A DNA stretch of 12,369 nucleotides, from NCBI GenBank assembly GCA_900618425.1, contig UZAN01043402.1:29325-41693 (forward strand). Reading direction: 5' to 3'. This document shows positions 7,570-12,369 of this stretch, piece after piece (position 1 is the first letter of the stretch; each line of letters opens with the position of its first letter). Source of the stretch: Echinostoma caproni. Taxonomy: Eukaryota; Platyhelminthes; Trematoda; Plagiorchiida; Echinostomatidae. Both the position numbers and the translations under genes were made by a program. The notes beneath the pieces are model-generated. The model was not told where the DNA came from and ran no database searches. It worked only from the letters and a program-made list of their open reading frames with translations.

Positions 7570-7648
7570 CATCGACCCGACTGGGGATCGAACCCGGGAC
7601 TTCATGGGCAGAACGCAAGCGTGCTACCCACTACGCCACCGAGCAGCT
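7570..7648 (-). promoter_or_regulatory. tRNA-derived internal Pol III promoter of the SINE
   Basis: Both boxes are close to consensus: A box on the minus strand at 7638-7627 and B box TTCGATCC in the T-arm position near 7594-7584. Acceptor-stem pairing is poor and the anticodon cannot be assigned, so this is a tRNA-derived promoter and not a working tRNA gene. Confidence 0.75.
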
Positions 7649-7650
7649 GA

Positions 7651-9412
7651 TCAGTTTATTCCTAACTTTTCAACCCAAGCTGCTTCATTGTTCAATTTAT
7701 GGTCACAGCAAACATTTCGGTGGACTTCGGTCCACGAACGTGCCTTGAGGAATTTACTTTCCTTTTTATCTATCAGTGCTATTTTACGTCCTTTCTCCCC
7801 AAGATTACATTCTACCGTCATCATGGACGCATCGCCCGTTGGAATTGGAGCTGTGTTGGAGCAGAATCGTCATCCGGTGCTGTGCATCTCAAGCAGACTC
7901 ACGGCTGCCGAACGTGGAGATTCCCAAACTCAACGAGAAGCTCTAGCTGTCTATTGGGCAGTCACGCGTATGCACAAGTATCTTTGTGGTACTCATTTCA
8001 CTATTGCGAGTGATCATGAAGCCCTGCAGTTCATTTAAAACCCTCAACGTTCCCTGGCTAAGTCATCTGCAGCCATGGTACAACGATGGAGTATTGCGTT
8101 ATCCGCCTATTCCTACGACATCCATCATTGCAGTGCGCAGTCCATTCCACATGCAGACCGTCTATCACGCTAAACCATTTCAGAGGAGACTTCTACGGGT
8201 GATTGTCTACTCACTCAACCGCTCCTGGTAAGCCGATCTGATCTAGTTCACGAGACCAGGAAATATTACCTCGCTATCATTTCCTGTGTCCGTCGAGGTT
8301 GGCGAGGTGATATCAAGCGTCGATTTCCGGATATAAACGTCGTGAAGAAATTTCTGTAATGTATGACGGTGTCTTGTGCTAAAATGATCGCATTATCGTA
8401 CCTCCGACATTACGTACTACTGTTCTTAATGACTTACATTCCAGTCACCTTGGCATTGAAAAGATGAAATCTCTTGCTCGTCTCTCATACTGGTGTTGAA
8501 TTAAATCATGATCTGAATCGTGTTGCAAAATCCTGTGCTGATTGTGTGCACAAAACTCACAGACAACCTTCGAAATAGACTCCGTGGCCAGTATCTTCCG
8601 AGTCATGGCAAAGAATACATGTGGATTACTGTGGTCCATTCTTCAACAAGAATTACGCATTGATGATTGTCTAATCGTATTCCCGTTGGTCGGAAGTGTA
8701 CTTTAACACAACACCCAGTTCAGAATTTACTATCCGAGCACTCAGGAAAACGTTCAGTAGAGAAGGTGTCGAGCATGCTATCGTAACTGTTATTGGAAGT
8801 CATTTTACTGCCAATAAAGTTACCGATTGGTTGAACTCCGTGAATTGTCGGCATGTTCTCACTCTATCCCGACATCCTCAATCCAATGGCGCAGCCGAAA
8901 ACTTTGTGCGCACGCTGAAGAGTACCATTGCTTCCTTGAATCGCAGTACATACGATGAACTGGGCAGAGGCGTTGATAACTTTCTGATGCAATACCGTAA
9001 CGCAGTACATTGAACTACGGGACATAGTCCAGTAAAGCTGTTTAAAAGTCGAGTACTACGAACAAACCTTCTACACTTGGAGTCTGCGGAAGTCGTGTAT
9101 CATCGTGGTAACGATTTACGCCCCTCCAGGAGCATTGTACTAGGCAATATGGGACGAAGAGTATGTCGCATATTGGATCTAGACGATGGCACTGTACATC
9201 GTAAATATGCAGACTAAGTAATTTGTAATTTGCCCAATCCTGATACTAGTGGTGAACTTAGTAATCCTTTTATTTCTGAGTCTTTTCCGGAGGAAATACA
9301 TCCCAGTACAAATGTCGAAAACAGTACAGAAGAACCCAGAAGATCTGAACGATTACTCAACAAAGCCCACCGTGATTACAGAACACCGGAGATTCATTCA
9401 AGCTGCGGCGGA
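7651..9412 (+). pseudogene. Ty3/gypsy pol remnant: reverse transcriptase end, RNase H, integrase
   Basis: One main frame reads FIPNFSTQAASLF and QQTFRWTSVHERAL (end of reverse transcriptase), then RNase H with its acidic residues in TVIMDASPVGIGAVLEQ, QREALAVYWAV and SDHEALQFI. After TAA at 8036 it continues with AAMVQRWSIALSAYSYDI and IPHADRLSR. Further stops are at 8171, 8357 and 8465. A frameshift near 8430 is shown by HSSHLGIEKMKSLARLSYW (the HH half of the integrase zinc finger) in another frame, before SCADC. The integrase core has VDYCGPF with the first Asp. The second Asp is lost: 8789-8791 encodes Val in VTVIGSHFTA. Glu remains in QSNGAAENFVRTLK. Stops follow at 9012 and after KYAD; the tail has EEPRRSERLLNKAHRDY and ends a few codons inside the 3' LTR. 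A longer open frame from 7529 is an artefact, since its first 40 residues are SINE read antisense. Confidence 0.9.
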
Positions 9413-9615
9413 TGTGGTGATTGCTCATGAACTATGAACTCTTTTGTTTTATTGAACACGATATTCTTATATATTCCTAATTTCCGCCTATTACAATTCC
9501 ATTCCGCCTCTGAGTTCTGTCTTCTGATTTCGTTTCGAGTCCTAGTTCTGGGTCGGACTTAGTGCGCGGAATCCGATACGTATACGAAATACTAGTCCGA
9601 GTACGAACCACAACA
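9413..9615 (+). repeat. 3' LTR, 203 bp, apparently complete
   Basis: It starts TGTGGTG and ends CACAACA, giving the TG...CA ends of an LTR, and is followed directly by TTTAC. It is purine-rich just upstream (ggcgga at 9407-9412), a weak polypurine-tract candidate. The last codons of the pol frame overlap its first bases. Confidence 0.85.
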
Positions 9616-9620
9616 TTTAC
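9616..9620. repeat. Right target-site duplication TTTAC
   Basis: Exact copy of 7326-7330; together they fix both ends of the gypsy insertion. Confidence 0.8.
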
Positions 9621-10947
9621 CCTTACGTCGATTCCCATTGCTCCAATAAGAATATAACATGGTCTGGCACTAAAAAGGCGTTAAAATGTTAATTGCAACC
9701 GAGAGAACAGTGACTCAAACTGAGGCATTCCTAAATGGCTATGAATTCAATAGGAGATGCGATGTGTTCACTGTGATTCAACCAACCGCAGAGGAGATAA
9801 ATAGCATGAAGTAGGGCGCACTCTTCAGATGCTATGTGTCTCACAAGTGCGAAAAAGAATTAACTGAACCGCGTGTTGCAGAATATGGTTTATTTTTTCT
9901 ATGATCGCACTTATTCCGTCATTCACTGGAGATTTCCTATTTTGGGTTTTGCACATTCATCGCACCATACATGCTTGCGAACAGCAAAGCCACCGTCTGT
10001 TGGATACATGAAAATCTTCGTGTATTACTATTGATAAAGCTGTCCTTTTCACATTCGAACAAGTGGACCTTACGAAAATACATCAAAACCTTTAGCATCA
10101 GCCGTAGGTTTTTCTCAGGTGACTGTTGTTGTTGTTGTAGTTGTTATTGTTTTCGCTTATTCGGGGTAACCCAGTGGTTGTTAACCAGTACATCATCCAC
10201 CGATATCGCGATCTCGATTGGTCGTATTTGCTCTATCAGTGACTCTTTAGCCAATTCAATCTGCATATAAACCTTTTGGAATTAATTGAGGAATGATTTT
10301 GCTTTCCTTTGGTTTGACCACACTTGGTTCCATACTTTATTTATCATGGCCTATAATTCTTTTCGGGGGCACATTTAGACTGTATGTGTTTACACTCTTA
10401 AGTTTCGCTTCCATTTCCGCTTCGGTTTCCGTAATCGCTTTTGATGCAAGTGGCGTTACACCTTGCCATTTCATGTCTTATATGAGCCCAGCCTGGTAGA
10501 CCTGTCGTCCTGCCTCACCTAAGTTCTGTGCAGCATTGTTTCTTTGATTGGCGCGTTTGATCAGGGTGGCTTACCCATCCGTCAAATTTTCCTATCATGC
10601 ACCACTTGATCTGACAGCTCCAGTACGTCGCTGTGATGCAGTAATGTTTGACTGATGACCTTCCTGATGCTCTCATTAATGTTCAGTCCCTAATGAACAC
10701 TATAAGCTCAATAATTGTGGTATCTTTCTTGCTCCATTGATCCTGGGATTTCCCAGAAGAGGGCAGTCGTTTAAGATTGCACCTCATCCTAAGAACGTTG
10801 GAGTTGCTTCTTTGAGCATCGGGTTCAGAGTGGAAATCATTTGACTGACCATCCGACTTCTTGGGCAACAATCTGACAAACGTTCTTCCTTGTATAACTC
10901 AATGGAGACTGTTCGTCTGTCAATAGATCTCTGGGCATTCACGTCCC
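9621..10947. other. No intact gene; degenerate sequence with a GTT microsatellite
   Basis: 9621-9640 continues the tRNA-like repeat interrupted by the gypsy element. GTT/TTG units run from about 10123 to 10150. On the minus strand 10474-10337 an ATG-initiated 45-codon frame has a charged run (AITETEAEMEAKLK) that arises from a degenerate TTCCGCTTC-type repeat. Neighbouring minus-strand frames are broken by many stops. Plus-strand frames at 9971-10270 and 10293-10499 show no domain. The region may be an old coding relic on the minus strand but I cannot name it. Confidence 0.35.
10123..10150. repeat. Imperfect (GTT)n microsatellite
   Basis: A run of TTG/GTT triplets with single-base interruptions (tag, att). 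It explains the cysteine-rich run in the overlapping open frame, which is therefore not evidence of a protein. Confidence 0.85.
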
Positions 10948-11274
10948 CTAAAAAACACCCTGTGGTTTCACATTCAGCTTGTCTACCAACTCCAGTGTCA
11001 AGAGATTTACTCTGCTGTTTTTAATAGGCTTGTACATGCTCCCACTATCGATAATGAGTACTGAGTGTCTTACAACTACTGCTAATGCTCGTACTTTGTG
11101 ATTGATCACACCGTACCCCAAAATTGGCGACGATGCAGAGCAACCACCTCCACAACCCGCATTCTGCCTATCCGTCCCGTCGAATCGCTCTGTAGGAAGA
11201 GATGTAGTATAAAATCTACTTAATACCCCGTCAGTACCAATCCCAACGATGTCGTGAGTACGTTTCTGTCCGTT
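10948..11274 (-). pseudogene. 108-codon open frame without ATG start, faint aspartic-protease-like context
   Basis: On the minus strand the frame runs from just after a TGA (11277-11275) to TAG (10950-10948). It contains GIGTDGVL, a Gly/Cys-rich NAGCGGGCSASSP, RALAVVVRHSVLIIDSGSM, then LTLELVDKLNVKPQ. The last two pieces have the order of a retroelement protease (hydrophobic strand, D-S/T-G, then a helix with LxxxLVxKL), as in BEL/Pao or gypsy pol, but the spacing is loose and no reverse transcriptase follows downstream. The usual ALLDSGS pattern is only partly met. It could equally be an exon relic of an unrelated gene or chance. Confidence 0.25.
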
Positions 11275-11279
11275 TCAGC

Positions 11280-12369
11280 ATATGCGTACCTTTGATTGGG
11301 GCCATTTTTTACCCAGGCTTGTGGCCTTTGTATACCACACTGTAAGTTCTGACCTCTATATTTTTGCATTTTTTCTGGTGGATGGGGGAAGTGGTCTTCA
11401 GCTGGGGTCTTAGGTTCGAACGCCTCATTCGTTTATGGCAGGTTGGAGTATAACCTCTCTACTCCTGCCCTGGATAAGGCAGTTTTTAGGGATATTTTCG
11501 GGGGTGGTTGAATTTCCTTGATTTGTAATGATTGAGCTAGGCCGAGGCTGTCAGAACTTTTCTTACATCTCTCTGTGCCTCGGCTTGGTGGGTTTTACAT
11601 GATTGACCCTTACTCAGGGTTGTCTAAGCCGCACAGCGGTGCTTCCAGGTGAGCTTAGCTTGCTCTTGCAAATTGGGTTTCCTTCCTGCGCTGTTTTATT
11701 CTCTCTAACAGTCACCTGGTCACCGGTACTACTCTTGATTTTGTCAGTGCTAGCCAAGGTCCCGATATCTCTGGTTCGCAAACCCCAAATAAATGGGTCT
11801 CGGGGTTTCCCCTGGTCCTAATCCACCTCACGAGACAGAATCCTGGTAATGGCTTTGTATCCCGAGAGGTCTGCAGCTCTCAGTAGATGGAGTATTTGGT
11901 ATCACATTTCTCTTTGTCTTCCGTCTCCAACTATTGAATTCGGTATAGCGTGGATTGTCACATTTCTCGTTCTACCGAGAGCTAGGCTGTATTATTACTG
12001 TTCCTCATCACCAGTGTGGTTATTTTACAGAGTAGATAACAGAGCGGCTTCTCTGTTTCATAACGGTGTTGTTAGTTTTCGTTCATCAACTTGGGATCAG
12101 CTGGATGTTGCTGGGTCGATATTATGTTAGTTTTAAGGTTTCGTACTCACCATGTGGTCTGTCCTTTCTGATCAATATTGAGAGTCGGTTTCGTTGGTAT
12201 TGACCGTTTAATGCCAAATCACCTTGGTTCAACCCAACTCAATCAATCGCAGTTTGTTTTGGTTCCAATGCTCAATTTACCGTTTGTGATCCGTCGATTT
12301 GATAGCCAATCCCTTCTCTCATCTGCACACAGCAGCGCGGGATCACGGATCTTTTCCAGATAAGCCCCA
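11280..12369. repeat. Long T-rich non-coding segment, probable dispersed-repeat leader or LTR-like sequence
   Basis: No domain can be recognised on either strand; the open frames at 11603-11821, 11849-12130 and 12178-12363 have T-rich, hydrophobic translations typical of untranslated repeat DNA. A strong hairpin lies at 11537-11588, with eight perfect pairs (gccgaggc at 11541-11548 with gcctcggc at 11577-11584) extended by four more pairs with wobbles. TGGGGC near 11294 and GCCCCA at the very end of the window (12364-12369) are inverted copies. It may be part of an element continuing past the window edge. Confidence 0.3.
11537..11588. repeat. 12-bp stem hairpin with 28-nt loop
   Basis: Left arm ctaggccgaggc (11537-11548) pairs with right arm gcctcggcttgg (11577-11588): eight perfect core pairs, then G-U, A-U, U-G and C-G. 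It is the strongest simple RNA hairpin I noticed in the right third of the window. Function unknown. Confidence 0.6.

Larger units (their letters stand above)
7421..7650 (-). mobile_element. SINE with tRNA-like head and hammerhead ribozyme fold (Sm-alpha-like)
   Basis: Read on the minus strand from 7650 to 7421. A tRNA-like head has A box TGGCGTAGTGGG (7638-7627) and B box GGTTCGATCC (7594-7585), 32-33 bases apart, as expected for an internal Pol III promoter. A hammerhead fold follows at 7548-7504, then about 80 bases of body up to the junction with the LTR fragment. The order Pol III promoter then hammerhead is that of the schistosome Sm-alpha SINE-like family. At 230 bp it is shorter than I recall for that family. 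No target-site duplication was seen, which fits a later deletion having removed one flank. Confidence 0.7.
7331..9615 (+). mobile_element. Ty3/gypsy LTR retrotransposon relic, internally deleted and carrying an antisense SINE
   Basis: The boundaries are direct observations: both LTR copies begin TGTGGTGATT (7331 and 9413), the 3' LTR ends CACAACA at 9615, and TTTAC flanks the whole insertion. From left to right it holds a 90-bp 5' LTR fragment, the antisense SINE at 7421-7650, the end of reverse transcriptase, RNase H, the integrase zinc finger, integrase core and C-terminus, then the full 3' LTR. Primer-binding site, gag, protease and most of reverse transcriptase are missing. The deletion coincides with the SINE, so the SINE may have been present before the deletion or been joined by recombination. 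Confidence 0.85.

Noticed and set aside
7570..7648. Functional tRNA gene on the minus strand
   Set aside because: A and B boxes are good, but the acceptor and T stems pair poorly and no anticodon arm is convincing; it is the head of a SINE.
7529..7650. N-terminal part of the 169-codon open frame that runs into RNase H
   Set aside because: These codons are the SINE read antisense through its tRNA-like head; the join to pol is a chance open frame across a deletion joint.
9971..10270. 99-codon open frame with a cysteine run
   Set aside because: The cysteine run is the GTT microsatellite; no other domain signal.
11849..12130. 93-codon open frame with hydrophobic stretches
   Set aside because: The hydrophobicity comes from T-rich DNA; no homology, no start context, and it lies within probable repeat sequence.
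1..12369. CRISPR array, rRNA genes, bacterial-style operons
   Set aside because: No regularly spaced direct repeats, no rRNA-like stretches, and the gene and repeat texture is eukaryotic.

Overview
The window looks like nuclear DNA of a parasitic flatworm, most likely a trematode. The evidence is indirect. There is one eukaryotic-type gene body with a clean splice acceptor in front of it, long AT-rich non-coding stretches, and a dense mix of decayed retroelements. One of these is a short element combining a tRNA-like Pol III promoter with a hammerhead ribozyme fold, the architecture known from the schistosome Sm-alpha family. I cannot name the species. Single unresolved bases lie at 160 and 6061.

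Layout. 1-665: AT-rich, nothing recognised. 726-1159 (+): internally deleted Tc1-like transposase, interrupted by a 53-nt GT-AG intron-like segment whose removal restores the frame and the family spacing. 1992-2924 (+): the only apparently intact host gene, a family-31-type glycosyltransferase (beta-1,3-galactosyltransferase-like) that lacks the usual DxD metal site; its first real codon in this exon is probably at 2088. 2925-4146: no gene recognised. 4147-4769 (+): 5'-truncated RTE-type LINE with an (ATG)5 tail. 5781-6572 (-): 5'-truncated CR1-like LINE with an AGGTY pentamer tail. 6573-6846: unidentified segment ending in (ATG)3.

7331-9615 (+) is the best delimited structure: a Ty3/gypsy LTR retrotransposon relic flanked by the 5-bp duplication TTTAC (7326-7330 and 9616-9620). 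It keeps 90 bp of its 5' LTR, the RNase H and integrase part of pol with several stops and at least one frameshift, and a 203-bp 3' LTR. Where gag, protease and most of reverse transcriptase should be, it carries an antisense SINE (7421-7650) with a tRNA-like head, a hammerhead-like fold and a 16-bp tandem duplication of part of that fold. If the gypsy element is removed on paper and one TTTAC kept, the flanks join into another tRNA-like A-box/B-box arrangement, so the element seems to have landed inside a Pol III-type repeat.

9621-12369: no intact gene. A GTT-rich microsatellite lies near 10123-10150. A 108-codon open frame on the minus strand (10948-11274) has an Asp-Ser-Gly context that faintly recalls a retroviral-type protease. 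From about 11280 to the end there is T-rich sequence with a strong 12-bp hairpin that reads like non-coding repeat DNA.

The genes do not form a pathway or operon. The window is best read as one glycosyltransferase exon in a nested landscape of dead transposable elements.
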